Notes under the pieces: model-generated
What the model was told of the DNA's origin: nothing
What the model saw: only the letters and a program-made list of their open reading frames with translations
Database searches by the model: none
Part shown: one piece after another, positions 37,491 through 46,609 of the stretch
Layout: each line of letters starts with the position of its first letter
Numbering within the stretch: the stretch's first letter is position 1
Translations under genes and position numbers: made by a program
DNA from: Rhodanobacteraceae bacterium
Lineage (GTDB): Bacteria; Acidobacteriota; Terriglobia; Terriglobales; Acidobacteriaceae
Assembly (NCBI GenBank): GCA_025350865.1
Contig: JANXWZ010000058.1
Span: 1-64,000, forward strand
Length of the DNA: 64,000 nucleotides
Direction of reading: 5' to 3'

Positions 37491-38002
37491 GTTAACCTCC
37501 ACGGCGGAAGCGGCCACGCCCAGGCGGTTTCGGTGGAACGTTTGTCGGCGAGGCCGATAAGAAGAATGTCGACGAGCCCCATCCGAAGCCCTTCTATACC
37601 CCGATTGCCAACGAGGGGACACTTGCCGGCCACGGCGTAGACGGCAAGCTGAACGGAAAGTATGTGCTGGAACCGACGGGCTACGGAATGAACTTTGTGA
37701 GCGGGTTTGCGGGTCTAACCATGCTTCCCGTCGATTTCAACCCCGGCACAGTCAACGCGACCGCGTTCGCCGCGCGCCGTGCCGACAGGAAAGTCTTCCT
37801 CATCATCCTCAATAAGGACGAGTCTCAGTCCCTCAGCATCAAGCTGCCTGGAGCGAAGCTGCAACAGGTCCTGACTGCCGACTCACTCACCGCTCGCGAA
37901 GCTCATATCCTCACCGGTGCCGCAGCCGCCGCGCTCGTCAAGGTTGCCGCAGGTTCGGTCACCATCCCGAAGAGTACCGGCGCGTCGTTCCTCGTCGAAT
38001 AG
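37491..38002 (+). pseudogene. C-terminal remnant of a GH79-like glycoside hydrolase
   Basis: Starts VNLHGGSGHAQA, then continues in a second frame as GGTFVGEADKKN, FYTPIANEGTLAGHGVDG and TGYGMNFVSGFAGLTMLP, with the tail VFLIILNKDESQSLSIKLPG. The two-domain pattern (barrel end with HGG and YTPI, then a beta-sandwich) matches C-terminal parts of GH79 beta-glucuronidase-like enzymes, which are known from Acidobacterium. There is no N-terminal catalytic part in the window, and the frame shifts near 37520, so it is a decayed gene. Confidence 0.55.
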
Positions 38003-38021
38003 CCCGCGTTACACTCCTCTC

Positions 38022-39242
38022 ATGCCTCCATCCATGCGTAGTTCGGTTCGCTTTGCATGGATGGCGATTGTCTTGTTGCCCCTCTGCTTTCTCGGCTACG
38101 GCTCCGACAACGACACCTACACGGTCCTCGATTCCGGCGTCTCCACATGGCATCTCCACCTGCCGGAGACAAGCCGGAACCCCGGCTACTGGCTCTTTGA
38201 GGCAATCGTCTTCGCGCTCCGCCATCTTGGCGGTTCCATTGCGACGAACCTCGCGACGCTTGTTGTCGCCTTGGTCGTGCTGTGGCGATTCCTTGCGATC
38301 GCGGAGCGTCTCGGGCTCCGCTACCCGCGTATTGTAGCCGCGTGCCTCGCTGTAACGCCGGTCTTTGCCATCGCCGCCACCTCGACTGTCGACTACCTCT
38401 GGTCACTGCTCGGCGTAGTCCTCTTCGTGGAATTCCTGCTAGCCGACCGCCTGGCTCTGGCAGTTCTTGCGGCTGCGTTCGCCATTGCGATCCGTGGAGC
38501 CAACGCGCCGCTCATTGCCTGCGCTATCCTCGCGGGGATTCTGACCAGTCCACGCCGAGCCCCACGCTTACTCGGTGTTGGTGTTTTCGTTGCGATCCTG
38601 GGTGGCCTGCCGTACATCGAGTCGTGGCGCCTGGCCAACCACTCGTTCGCTTTTCTCCACGCACTGGCTGGGCCCGAAGCCATGTGGACGCCTACTCTCC
38701 GGATCGGTCGCTTCGTCTACAAATCTCTCTACCTGTTTGGACCCGTTGCAACCGGCCTAATGCTCGGGTGCCCCATCTTCGCGACGGTCCCATCGTCGCT
38801 AAGGTGGGAGAGTACACCCTCCCTCATCCCCGAAGTCCTTGCCTATCGCCAACGCGCCACTCCACTCTTTCTCGGAGTAATTCTTGCCAACGCTGCACTC
38901 TTCCTCCGCTACCCTATCGAGATCTCATACCTGATCCCAGTCGCGTTCTTCGTCTTGCTTCTGGTCGGCGTCCGGCTGACATGCAAACCGCTGACCATTG
39001 CAGTCTTACTCGCAGTCCTCTCCCTGAACTTCGTGACTCCCCAATTCGCCCGTCCAAACATCCCCGGTCACGCGACGGCGGCAAGCTTCAAGCCTTCGCT
39101 CGAACCCGGCATCCTCCTCGAAGATATCCGTCTCCGCCGCACCGTCAGCCAGTGCGAGGATTACCGCTGCTACTACCTCGTCATCCACCCCGGCAGCCAC
39201 GGAATGGACTACACCGGACCTGTGCGAGCGCCCATAAAGTAA
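38022..39242 (+). CDS. Polytopic membrane protein, possibly glycosyltransferase-like
   Basis: About 406 residues with about nine hydrophobic segments. An N-terminal TM (AWMAIVLLPLCFLGYG), a loop with GSDNDTYTVLDSGVSTW, repeated helices and a C-terminal periplasmic tail with CEDYRCYYLVIHPG. The overall shape (DxD-like DND in the first loop, many helices) recalls GT-C-type mannosyltransferases, but this is a weak inference. Residues about 249-263 (GCPIFATVPSSLRW) are encoded by a dispersed palindromic element at 38766-38808. Start ATG at 38022. Confidence 0.75.
   Translation: MPPSMRSSVRFAWMAIVLLPLCFLGYGSDNDTYTVLDSGVSTWHLHLPETSRNPGYWLFEAIVFALRHLGGSIATNLATLVVALVVLWRFLAIAERLGLRYPRIVAACLAVTPVFAIAATSTVDYLWSLLGVVLFVEFLLADRLALAVLAAAFAIAIRGANAPLIACAILAGILTSPRRAPRLLGVGVFVAILGGLPYIESWRLANHSFAFLHALAGPEAMWTPTLRIGRFVYKSLYLFGPVATGLMLGCPIFATVPSSLRWESTPSLIPEVLAYRQRATPLFLGVILANAALFLRYPIEISYLIPVAFFVLLLVGVRLTCKPLTIAVLLAVLSLNFVTPQFARPNIPGHATAASFKPSLEPGILLEDIRLRRTVSQCEDYRCYYLVIHPGSHGMDYTGPVRAPIK
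38766..38808 (+). repeat. GGGTGCCCCATC palindromic element inside a membrane protein gene
   Basis: 43 bases, the same length as the copy in anmK. The inner stem is GCGAC/GTCGC, the reverse of the anmK copy, so the stem is preserved with different bases. It is read in frame as GCPIFATVPSSLRW, on the sense strand of the element. Confidence 0.8.
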
Positions 39243-39259
39243 GCGGGTAGAATAGCCAC

Positions 39260-40867
39260 ATGCTGAAGTCACCCATCATCCTCACCATCCTCGATGGCTG
39301 GGGTTACCGAGCCGAAACCTACGGTAATGCCATCGCTCAGGCCCGCAAGCCGGTCTACGACGCGCTGCTGCGTGACTACCCCAACACCCTGCTCCACGCC
39401 AGCGACCACTTCGTCGGTCTGCCCGACGGCCAGATGGGCAACAGCGAAGTCGGTCACCTGAATATGGGTGCTGGCCGCGTCGTCCGCATGGACATGACGC
39501 GCATCGATACGGCAATCATGGACGGCAGCTTCTACACCGATCCGACGCTTTTGCGGGCCTGCGAGCTGGCGCTCCAGAAAGGCCGTTCGCTCCATCTCAT
39601 CGGCCTACTTTCGGACGGCGGCGTTCATTCCCACCAGCGTCACTTGTTTGCACTGCTAAAACTTGCCAAGCAGCAGGGAATCGCCAACGTCTACGTGCAT
39701 GCCTTTATGGATGGTCGCGACACCATGCCCACCAGTGGCATCGGCTACCTGGACGAACTTGCCCAGCAGTTTCTGGCCCTCGGCGTTGGTCGGCTCGCGT
39801 CCGTCTCCGGACGATACTTCGCGATGGATCGCGACCTGCGCTGGGAGAAGTCCAGACAAGCCTTTGACGCCATGGTGGCGGGTACTCCGGCTGGGGGGCA
39901 GTACGCCGACCCCGCCGCCCGGATTCGCGAACTCTACTCGAACGGCGTCACCGACGAATTCACGCCGCCGTTCACCGTGATTACCGCCGAGGGCACTCCC
40001 GTCGGTCTCATCCGCGACGAGGACGTGGTCATCAACTTCAACTACCGTGCGGATCGCGTGCGCCAGATCACGCGCGTGCTCACCCGCACGTCCGGGCTGA
40101 ACCAGTCGATGGGCCGCGACCTGCCGAAAGCCGCCGAACTCGACGCGGAAATTCCACCGCAGACTCTACCGCAGAAGATCCACTACGTCTGCATGACGCA
40201 GTATGACAAGGCGTACAAGCTGCCCATCGTCATCCCAGCCGAATCGATGGAGAATCTGCTGGCGCACGTGATGGGCTCGGCGAATCTGCGCAATCTTCGC
40301 TGCGCCGAGACCGAGAAGTACGCCCATGTGACCTACTTCTTCAATGGCGGTATTGAGAAGCCGTTTCCCGGCGAAGACCGCCAGCTGGTTGCATCACAGA
40401 AGGTCGCCACGTATGACCTCGCGCCTGAGATGTCAGCCGAGGGGATTGCCGATACGGTGATCAAGGCTATCGGTGACACGGCCTTCGACGTCATAATCGT
40501 CAACTTTGCCAATGCAGACATGGTGGGCCACTCGGGCAAGATGGAGCCGACAATCCGGGCGTGCGAGACGGTCGATACCCAGTTGGGCCGGATCTATCGG
40601 GAAATTCGGCAGCGCGGCGGGTCCATGCTCGTCACTGCGGACCATGGCAACGCCGAATTGCTGATCGACCCGGTGACCGGTGGGCCGCACACCGCGCATA
40701 CCACCAATCCGGTCCCGTTCATTCTGGTGAGCGACGAGAAGAACATGACGCTACGGTCGGGTGGGAGCCTCCGAGACTTGTCGCCGACCCTGCTGAGCAT
40801 GATGCAGATCGACCAGCCACACAACATGACCGGGGGCAACCTGCGCCAGAGCATCAACTCCGATTAG
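39260..40867 (+). CDS. gpmI: 2,3-bisphosphoglycerate-independent phosphoglycerate mutase
   Basis: 535 residues. It interconverts 3- and 2-phosphoglycerate with two Mn ions. Features are [10 protein letters not shown], the phosphoserine region [20 protein letters not shown], the metal-binding [32 protein letters not shown] and the final [10 protein letters not shown]. The length is close to the 510-550 of the family. It fits with eno upstream in glycolysis, but no shared operon is visible; the ATG at 39260 follows the membrane-protein gene by 17 bases. Confidence 0.96.
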   Translation: MLKSPIILTILDGWGYRAETYGNAIAQARKPVYDALLRDYPNTLLHASDHFVGLPDGQMGNSEVGHLNMGAGRVVRMDMTRIDTAIMDGSFYTDPTLLRACELALQKGRSLHLIGLLSDGGVHSHQRHLFALLKLAKQQGIANVYVHAFMDGRDTMPTSGIGYLDELAQQFLALGVGRLASVSGRYFAMDRDLRWEKSRQAFDAMVAGTPAGGQYADPAARIRELYSNGVTDEFTPPFTVITAEGTPVGLIRDEDVVINFNYRADRVRQITRVLTRTSGLNQSMGRDLPKAAELDAEIPPQTLPQKIHYVCMTQYDKAYKLPIVIPAESMENLLAHVMGSANLRNLRCAETEKYAHVTYFFNGGIEKPFPGEDRQLVASQKVATYDLAPEMSAEGIADTVIKAIGDTAFDVIIVNFANADMVGHSGKMEPTIRACETVDTQLGRIYREIRQRGGSMLVTADHGNAELLIDPVTGGPHTAHTTNPVPFILVSDEKNMTLRSGGSLRDLSPTLLSMMQIDQPHNMTGGNLRQSINSD

Positions 40868-41211
40868 CTCTTTTCGCCGCCCCACAGCGGCTTGAACCGA
40901 TCCCAGTAGTACCAAGCCAGAAGGACTTCAATCGTTACCACGAAGGGACCGCTGGTAAAGGGTTGATGCTCCAGCAACCAGTTGTAGAGCGGGATAACGA
41001 CAATCGGCGGTGCAAGCAGGATCAGACCCAGCGGTGCCGTGCGGTCTAAGAGCAAACAGAGCCCGCCAGAAAGCACAGGCCGAGCAACGGCAGCATGAAG
41101 CCGCTCGCATGCAGGGCCGTGAAGAAGACGATGCCCTCGGGCGTGGTGCCTTCGGGCATCGGGAAGATGTGGAAGAGCGCGATCAGCGCGACGGAAACCG
41201 TGCAATTGGCC
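40864..41211 (-). pseudogene. Small membrane protein, frameshifted (DoxX-like)
   Basis: A minus-strand gene split in two frames. The first piece (about 41211-41050) reads LANCTVSVALIALFHIFP, then FFTALHASGFMLPLLGLCFL; it runs into a stop after GSVC. The second piece continues as LLLDRTAPLGLILLAPPIVV, YNWLLEHQPFTSG and EVLLAWYYWDRFKPLW to the stop at 40864. The frames join near 41046-41068. The N-terminal start is missing (stop codon just upstream). It resembles small four-TM proteins of the DoxX kind, with weak support. Confidence 0.6.
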
Positions 41212-41301
41212 TAAATGCAACCCTTTCCTCACGTTAAGTGACCAATGACACAGACAGATTGCGCACTGCGCACTAGAATTCTCCCGATCTCTGGAGGTCC
41301 T

Positions 41302-41727
41302 ATGATCAAGCTCGCTGCTTTACTCTGCGCCATGTTGCTCGGCACCGCACTCGAACCGAACAGGACGCCGGACCTGCCACAAGCAACGTCTGCGCCGCCG
41401 CCCATCCCGCCCGAAGCTATCGCAATGACCAATCCCTTCAAGCCGAACCCCGAGGCGCAAAAGCATGCCAGGCAGATATACGGGTACGATTGCGCGCTCT
41501 GCCACGGAGAGAAAGGCGACGGCAAGGGGGATGTGGGAGGGAAGTACAAGCTGAGAAACTGGACGGCGGTGGACTCCCTTAAGGACAAGACCGACGGCGA
41601 GCTCTACTACATCATCAAGAACGGCAACGGAATTATGCCTGGCGAGGCTGGCCGGGGCAAGGACGAGGACCTTTGGAACCTTGTCGTTCTGGTGCGGTCC
41701 TTCGGGAAGTGCACGGTCACCTGCTAG
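41302..41727 (+). CDS. Secreted c-type cytochrome
   Basis: 141 residues with a signal peptide (LAALLCAMLLGTAL). One heme-binding CALCH (CXXCH) near residue 72, in IYGYDCALCHGEKGDGKGD, and the distal part YIIKNGNGIMPGEAG provides the methionine ligand region. Cytochrome c class I type. The ATG is at 41302 with a good GGAGG SD site. It is probably periplasmic. Its stop overlaps the recR stop (convergent genes). Confidence 0.9.
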   Translation: MIKLAALLCAMLLGTALEPNRTPDLPQATSAPPPIPPEAIAMTNPFKPNPEAQKHARQIYGYDCALCHGEKGDGKGDVGGKYKLRNWTAVDSLKDKTDGELYYIIKNGNGIMPGEAGRGKDEDLWNLVVLVRSFGKCTVTC

Positions 41728-42338
41728 AACTCGCGGCGGCCTTCCATCGCTCGAGTCATGGTCACTTCGTCGGCGTACTCGATGTCGCTGCCGGCAGGTA
41801 CGCCGGTAGCGATGCGCGTCACCTTCACGGTCGGTGCGACCTTGTGCAGTTCGTGGCTGATGTGGACCGCTGTGGCCTCGCCCTCAGTGGTAGGGGAAGT
41901 AGCGAGGATCACCTCGTTCACTTCCACGAGGCGGGTGAGAAGGTTTGCGATTCGTAGCTGTTCCGGGCCCACTCCGCCGATGGGCGAGAGTGTCCCATGC
42001 AGTACATGGTATACGCCGTTGTAGCTCCGGGTTTTCTCGATGGTCGCAATGTTGGTCGGCTCTTCGACAACACAGACCACGCGATGATTGCGGGTCGGAC
42101 TGGTGCAGTAGCTGCAGGGATCGATGTCCGTAATGTTGTTGCAGATGGAGCAGAGTCGCAGGTGTTTCCTGATCTCGCGAATAGCGTCGGCAAGGTTTTC
42201 AGCGTCCTCACTCGGCGACCGCAACACGTGAAAAGCCAGCCGTTGAGCCGTCTTGGTGCCGATACCCGGCAGCTTGCGGAGTTCCTCGATCAGCCTCGCC
42301 ATTGGCTCCGCAAAACGTGTGCTGCCGCCCAGCGCCAC
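41724..42338 (-). CDS. recR: Recombination protein RecR
   Basis: 204 residues. RecR acts with RecO and RecF in gap repair. It has ELRKLPGIGTKTAQRL (HhH), a zinc finger CSICNNITDIDPCSYC and the Toprim region with VVCVVEEPTNIATIEK, NGVYHVLHGTLSPIGG and TSPTTEGEATAVHI. The start codon is GTG at 42338, overlapping the ybaB stop (TAGTG); the family allows this extended N-terminus. The order dnaX-ybaB-recR is conserved in many bacteria and found here. Confidence 0.95.
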   Translation of the reverse strand: MALGGSTRFAEPMARLIEELRKLPGIGTKTAQRLAFHVLRSPSEDAENLADAIREIRKHLRLCSICNNITDIDPCSYCTSPTRNHRVVCVVEEPTNIATIEKTRSYNGVYHVLHGTLSPIGGVGPEQLRIANLLTRLVEVNEVILATSPTTEGEATAVHISHELHKVAPTVKVTRIATGVPAGSDIEYADEVTMTRAMEGRREF

Positions 42339-42661
42339 TAGTTCATCCCCGGCAAATTGAGTCCGCCCATCATGCCCTGCACGCTCTGCTTCATCGCTTC
42401 GTCGGCGCGTCGTCCGGCTTCGTTCACGGCTGACATGATCAGATCCTGAAGCAGCTCCAGATCGCTCGCGTTGGAACCCATCGCGGTTGGTTCGATGGTT
42501 AGTTTCAGCAATTCTTTACGACCGTTCATTTGCACCGATACCATGCCCCCGCCAGCCTCGGCTTCGACCACAGTGGCCGAGAGCTTCTGCTCCATCTGCT
42601 CCTGCATTGCCTTGGCCTGCGACATCATGTCTTTCATCTTGCCGAGATCGGAAAAGTTCAT
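42338..42661 (-). CDS. ybaB: YbaB/EbfC nucleoid-associated protein
   Basis: 107 residues. A small DNA-binding protein (homodimer with two protruding helices). MKDMMSQAKAMQEQMEQKL is the coiled helix, GGGMVSVQMNGRKELLKLTI the beta sheet and LLQDLIMSAVNEAGRRADE the second helix. The ATG is at 42661. It lies between dnaX and recR, with overlaps or small gaps, so it is the middle gene of a three-gene operon. Confidence 0.93.
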   Translation of the reverse strand: MNFSDLGKMKDMMSQAKAMQEQMEQKLSATVVEAEAGGGMVSVQMNGRKELLKLTIEPTAMGSNASDLELLQDLIMSAVNEAGRRADEAMKQSVQGMMGGLNLPGMN

Positions 42662-42678
42662 TCGCCCTCCAACACTAT

Positions 42679-44601
42679 CTAATCATCGCCACGCAAATCC
42701 ATGACCGTCTGGACCTCAGCCTCAAACAGCCGCATCGCCTCCTGCACCATCGGATGCTCCAGGGCCTTGGCCTCGGCCGAACCGGTCCGCGCGACCTTGG
42801 CCTTCTTTGGACCAGCTACAGCCTTGGATGCGCCCGCGAGTAACGTCATCTTCAATCCGGCAGCGCGAATTGCGCCACGCGCAATCTTTTCGGCGTCAGG
42901 ATTGATGACCACGCCAAGCATGGTCGCAGAGAGCTGCGTCTGAACCTTGACTTCACTTCCGGCGACTATGAACGCCGAATCCTCGAAGGCATCCGCCGCC
43001 GAACTCTGCTTTGCGGCGGATAACGCTTCGATCACCTGCCGCTGCAGGTCGGTGGCCTGGTCTCCGGAAGCAGCAACGTCAGCGGCTACGCCGGGCGAGG
43101 GAAGAGTCGGCTCCTCCACGGGCGCGGCGACCTCCACAGGTGGCGGCACCAGGACAGGGACGGGCGCGGCTATCCGGACAGGCTCGGCTACCCGGACAGT
43201 TGCCCCCGACTGCACGGTCGTTTGCGTCGCAACTACCGGCGAGACACTCATTCCGCCCTGGATCCCGTCGTATTTCCGCCGATTTTTGTCGGCCTCGAAG
43301 GGAGAAAACGCTGGCTTCGCGGCAGCAGGAGCGGTCGGAGGGGTAGTCGGTCTCGGTAGATCGATGGGGCCAGTCGCAGCTCTGGGCGACGCAGCCGAAG
43401 GTGCCGAACGTCCGCCACTGAGGGAACTCAGCACATCTTCCACCGGCAACAGACGCCGCAGATGCACTAGCTTCAGCAGCCCAAGTTCGAAGTGAAACCG
43501 CTGCTCCTGCCGGTAACCAAGTTCGTCGAAGGTCCGCAGCATGGTCTGCAGGAACCGCGTCAATTCTTCCTCGCTGAACAGAGCCGCAACCCGTGCTGCG
43601 CGTTTCTGCTCTTCCGGAGAAATCTGCAGCAACTCCCCGCCGAGGCCGCCATCATCGCCTTCCGGAGACATCCCGGCAATCTTTGCGATCACGCAGCTGC
43701 GCAGGAATCGAACCGCCTGTCGAGCCAGTTGTGCAGGGGAGTTTCCGGCTGACAACAGCTCATTAGCCGTCAACATTACTTCCGCCGAACGATTCCCATC
43801 GACGGCCTGCATAATCCGCTCAAAGACGGCGTTGGGAACGGTGCCCATCAGCTCGCGAATCTGCCCGGCGTCGAGGCGTGCCTTGCCGTCGATCAGCGGC
43901 GCGCTTGCAATCGCCTGATCCATGATGCTGAGCGCGTCGCGCATGGAGCCGTCGCCGGCCTCTGCCAGCAGGCTGAGCGCACCTTCATCGGCGTCGATGC
44001 CTTCATGCGCCGCGATTCCGCGCAGCTCGCCGATAATGTCCGCCAACTTAACCGCGTGGAAGCTGAAATGCTGGCACCGGGACCGCACCGTCTGCGGAAT
44101 ATCCTCCGGCTGGGTGGTCGCCATCATGAACACGATGTGATCCGGCGGCTCCTCCAACGTCTTCAGCAGAGCGTTGAAGGCTGCGTCCGTGATCTGGTGC
44201 GCCTCGTCGAGAATGTAAATCTTGTACTTGTCGCGCGAGGGCCGATACCGCGCCGCGTCGCGCAGCTCTCGAATCTCGTCGATGCCGCGATTGGTCGCTG
44301 CATCGATCTCGATGACGTCAACGGCGTTCCCGGCGCGAATCTCCAGGCAGCTATCGCAAACCTCGCAAGGCTCAGCTGTCGGGCGTATCTCGGAGCCGAT
44401 CGCGTTGCGGCAGTTCAGCGCACAGGCCAGAATGCGCGCGATGGTCGTCTTGCCGATCCCGCGGTGGCCGCTGAAGATGTAACCATGCGCAATGCGGTTC
44501 TGCGTCAACGCATTCATCAGCGTGACGGTGACGTGATCCTGCCCGGCGACGTCTGCAAACCGCTGCGGCCGATACTTTCTTGCTAAAACCTGATAACCCA
44601 T
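42679..44601 (-). CDS. dnaX: DNA polymerase III subunits gamma/tau
   Basis: About 640 residues. DnaX is the clamp-loader ATPase. LARKYRPQRFADVAGQDHV begins the family domain; Walker A is GHRGIGKTTIARIL; a zinc-binding group CALNC..CEVCDSC follows; LDEAHQITDAAFNALLKTLE holds Walker B. Residues about 380-640 form a Pro/Ala-rich, variable tau-like tail. Start ATG at 44601, three codons after an alternative TTG. No frameshift signal was recognised for a gamma form. First gene of the dnaX-ybaB-recR group. Confidence 0.95.
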   Translation of the reverse strand: MGYQVLARKYRPQRFADVAGQDHVTVTLMNALTQNRIAHGYIFSGHRGIGKTTIARILACALNCRNAIGSEIRPTAEPCEVCDSCLEIRAGNAVDVIEIDAATNRGIDEIRELRDAARYRPSRDKYKIYILDEAHQITDAAFNALLKTLEEPPDHIVFMMATTQPEDIPQTVRSRCQHFSFHAVKLADIIGELRGIAAHEGIDADEGALSLLAEAGDGSMRDALSIMDQAIASAPLIDGKARLDAGQIRELMGTVPNAVFERIMQAVDGNRSAEVMLTANELLSAGNSPAQLARQAVRFLRSCVIAKIAGMSPEGDDGGLGGELLQISPEEQKRAARVAALFSEEELTRFLQTMLRTFDELGYRQEQRFHFELGLLKLVHLRRLLPVEDVLSSLSGGRSAPSAASPRAATGPIDLPRPTTPPTAPAAAKPAFSPFEADKNRRKYDGIQGGMSVSPVVATQTTVQSGATVRVAEPVRIAAPVPVLVPPPVEVAAPVEEPTLPSPGVAADVAASGDQATDLQRQVIEALSAAKQSSAADAFEDSAFIVAGSEVKVQTQLSATMLGVVINPDAEKIARGAIRAAGLKMTLLAGASKAVAGPKKAKVARTGSAEAKALEHPMVQEAMRLFEAEVQTVMDLRGDD

Positions 44602-44630
44602 AAGAAACAAAGACTCTTTCTGTGCCGATC

Positions 44631-44966
44631 TTACTGATCCTTTGAACCTCGACGCGGTGGCAGTCTTACCTCTTCGTATCCGCCGGGGGCAGCCCTCTCC
44701 AACGCGGCGCGGATTTCATCGATATGCGCTTCCAGACCCGGCCAGTCGATCCTCGTTACCACGACCAGGGCAATCTGCCGTGTGAGGTTGTTTTGTTGCT
44801 TTACGATCCCTTGATCGCCGGTCAACATTACCTCATACCCGGCGACCTCGGCAGCCTTGAGCAGTTCACCATTTTGGAGTTCCGCCCAACCCAATGATCG
44901 TGCAGTCAATACCAAGTGTCCCTTGAGAAATTTCCGTATTTGGGCCGGCAGGTTGTGGTCAAGCAA
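44631..44966 (-). CDS. DUF5615 PIN-like protein (toxin-like)
   Basis: About 111 residues, LLDHNLPAQIRKFL at the start and LGWAELQNGELLKAAEVAGY, LTGDQGIVKQQNN later; this is the PIN-like DUF5615 pattern with acidic catalytic-type residues. No ATG exists near the start; the frame opens with TTG or ATT codons just after the DUF433 stop. Together with the DUF433 gene four bases upstream it forms a compact pair typical of toxin-antitoxin-like modules. Confidence 0.75.
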   Translation of the reverse strand: MLDHNLPAQIRKFLKGHLVLTARSLGWAELQNGELLKAAEVAGYEVMLTGDQGIVKQQNNLTRQIALVVVTRIDWPGLEAHIDEIRAALERAAPGGYEEVRLPPRRGSKDQ

Positions 44967-44970
44967 AATT

Positions 44971-45216
44971 TCAAGCGGTTTCTTTCAAGCGCCTGGAGTT
45001 AGCAAACGCGATAATCTCCCGGACGGGCTTCATGTCCAACTCGTACTCTACGGCGATCTCCTCGGCAGACATCCCATCGTCATAGCAGTTCAAAACGCCG
45101 TCGGCAAACATGCGCGTTCCGTCCACGTTGCCTCGTCCGCTCAACTTCAGTGGGTCGAACTGAACCGCTTTAGAGCCTCGCCAGTCAAACTCGTCTTTCC
45201 ACTCCGCATCTTCCAT
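44971..45216 (-). CDS. DUF433 protein (antitoxin-like)
   Basis: 81 residues. The core GTRMFADGVLNCYDDGMSAEEIAVEY, then LDMKPVREIIAFA matches the DUF433 helix-turn-helix-like pattern, usually found with DUF5615 toxins. The ATG is at 45216 and the stop lies just before the DUF5615 gene. The pair sits between the SET gene and dnaX. Function as an antitoxin is by family and context only. Confidence 0.8.
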   Translation of the reverse strand: MEDAEWKDEFDWRGSKAVQFDPLKLSGRGNVDGTRMFADGVLNCYDDGMSAEEIAVEYELDMKPVREIIAFANSRRLKETA

Positions 45217-45236
45217 CGCTCATCTCCAAATCCATT

Positions 45237-45698
45237 CTACTTCCGCTTCTTCGCCAGCTTCGCACGCCGCTCTACCTCTGCCGGCGAAAACATCGTCCCC
45301 CGGCAGTTCGGCTTGCCGCAGTAGCAATCCTGCGTCGCGTCATCCGAATCCCACAGGTTGTACTCGTACACAAGCTCCTCACCGGCGGCGATATCGCGCA
45401 GTGCCACGACGAAGATGTGGCCATTTTCCTCTTCTGTCTCGCAGTTCGGTTCGCAGCAGTGGTTCATGAACATGGCCGCGCCAAACCCGTCGATCACGCG
45501 GTCTGCCTCGCCGTATCCAAACAGGTAGGTCACAACGCGGTCCTGATAGCGCGCGTCGGCCTCTTTCTTCGACATGCGCGGCCCGTCATACTCGCACACG
45601 CGCCGGCCCTTGCGAATCGCCCGCGTGGTGTAGCAGCCCGCCGCGTGGATCGCCGACGACCGTACAATCAAGCCTTGCCCCATTGAATACCGCGCCAT
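45237..45698 (-). CDS. SET-domain protein
   Basis: 153 residues. The SET domain covers most of the protein: GCYTTRAIRKGRRVCEYDGP, FMNHCCEPNCETEE (the AdoMet/target pocket NHxxxPN), VYEYN and a post-SET CYCGKPNC. SET proteins are lysine methyltransferases; bacterial targets are largely unknown. The ATG at 45698 has GGGGAGAG before it. It is divergent from the proline-rich gene; their 5' ends are only 61 bases apart. Confidence 0.88.
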   Translation of the reverse strand: MARYSMGQGLIVRSSAIHAAGCYTTRAIRKGRRVCEYDGPRMSKKEADARYQDRVVTYLFGYGEADRVIDGFGAAMFMNHCCEPNCETEEENGHIFVVALRDIAAGEELVYEYNLWDSDDATQDCYCGKPNCRGTMFSPAEVERRAKLAKKRK

Positions 45699-45759
45699 GC
45701 AACTCTCCCCGATGAAAATCGAACCTATCCACCCGAATGTCCGTCCAACCAATCAGGCA

Positions 45760-46545
45760 ATGACGCTGACTATAACAAACCTGCTTCGAATCCTGGCGTG
45801 CGCTGCTCTTTGCGCGGCGTTCGGGACCATACCGCCCGCTGACGCGCAATATACGCCGCCTCCGCCGCCGCTAACGACGACCCCGTGCGTGCCGACAAAA
45901 AAGGTCTCCTGCGCCCCGCCGGCTTCGGCCGTGCCGCCGCCCGCCGCAGCGGAAAAATTTCCCTTCCCGGGCGAACGTACACCTGACGACAAACCCGCCG
46001 CACCCGCAAGCCCGAAGTCCTTTCCATTTCCGGACGACGCCGACAAGCCCGTAGCCCCATCCTCCAGTCCTGTGGCAACTCCAGCCGCTAAATCCTTCCC
46101 GTTTCCGGAGGACGCGGATAAGGCTGTACCCTCTTCCTCTTCGTCGTCCTCCTCCAGCTCCGGATCTCCTGACGCCGAACCCGCCACCGATCCCGACGAT
46201 GCTCCCGCACTTGCCGATAAGGGAAGCACCGGCACCACGCGCGCCCAGCGCCGCCGCCATCTGCCCAAGGTGGAGGATCTTGACGAGCGGGAAGCGAAGG
46301 ATCTTGAGGTTGCCCACTACTACACCACCACCGGTAACTTCGTCGGGGCTTACACTCGTGCGAAAGACGCCGTGGCCACCATCCCCGACGACCCACTCGC
46401 CCACTTCGCTCTCGCTGAAGGAGCGCGCAATCTAAAGAAGATGGACGAGGCAATCGCCGAGTACAAGTTGTGCCTCGAGCTCGATCCAGAAGGCGAAAAA
46501 GCCAAGGCAGCGCGTCGGGCCCTTGCGGAGTTATCACCAAAGTAA
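45760..46545 (+). CDS. Secreted proline/serine-rich TPR protein
   Basis: About 261 residues with a hydrophobic N-terminus (LLRILACAALCAAFGT). A Pro/Ala/Ser-rich middle contains three near repeats (EKFPFPGERTPDDK, SFPFPDDADKPV, SFPFPEDADKAV) and a run of ten or more Ser. From about residue 180 a TPR-like region (TTTGNFVGAYTRAKDAVATI, FALAEGARNLKKMDEAIAEY) ends the protein. Two earlier in-frame ATGs (45697, 45712) are possible but would bury the signal. Function unknown; likely envelope. Confidence 0.8.
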   Translation: MTLTITNLLRILACAALCAAFGTIPPADAQYTPPPPPLTTTPCVPTKKVSCAPPASAVPPPAAAEKFPFPGERTPDDKPAAPASPKSFPFPDDADKPVAPSSSPVATPAAKSFPFPEDADKAVPSSSSSSSSSSGSPDAEPATDPDDAPALADKGSTGTTRAQRRRHLPKVEDLDEREAKDLEVAHYYTTTGNFVGAYTRAKDAVATIPDDPLAHFALAEGARNLKKMDEAIAEYKLCLELDPEGEKAKAARRALAELSPK

Positions 46546-46609
46546 CCGATCTGTTGGGATTGTGAGCAAGGCCCTTTACCCAACACATGCAATGCTTTAG
46601 TCTCCATCC

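Noticed and set aside
38282..39250. 322-codon plus-strand frame
   Set aside because: Shadow of the membrane protein gene in another frame.
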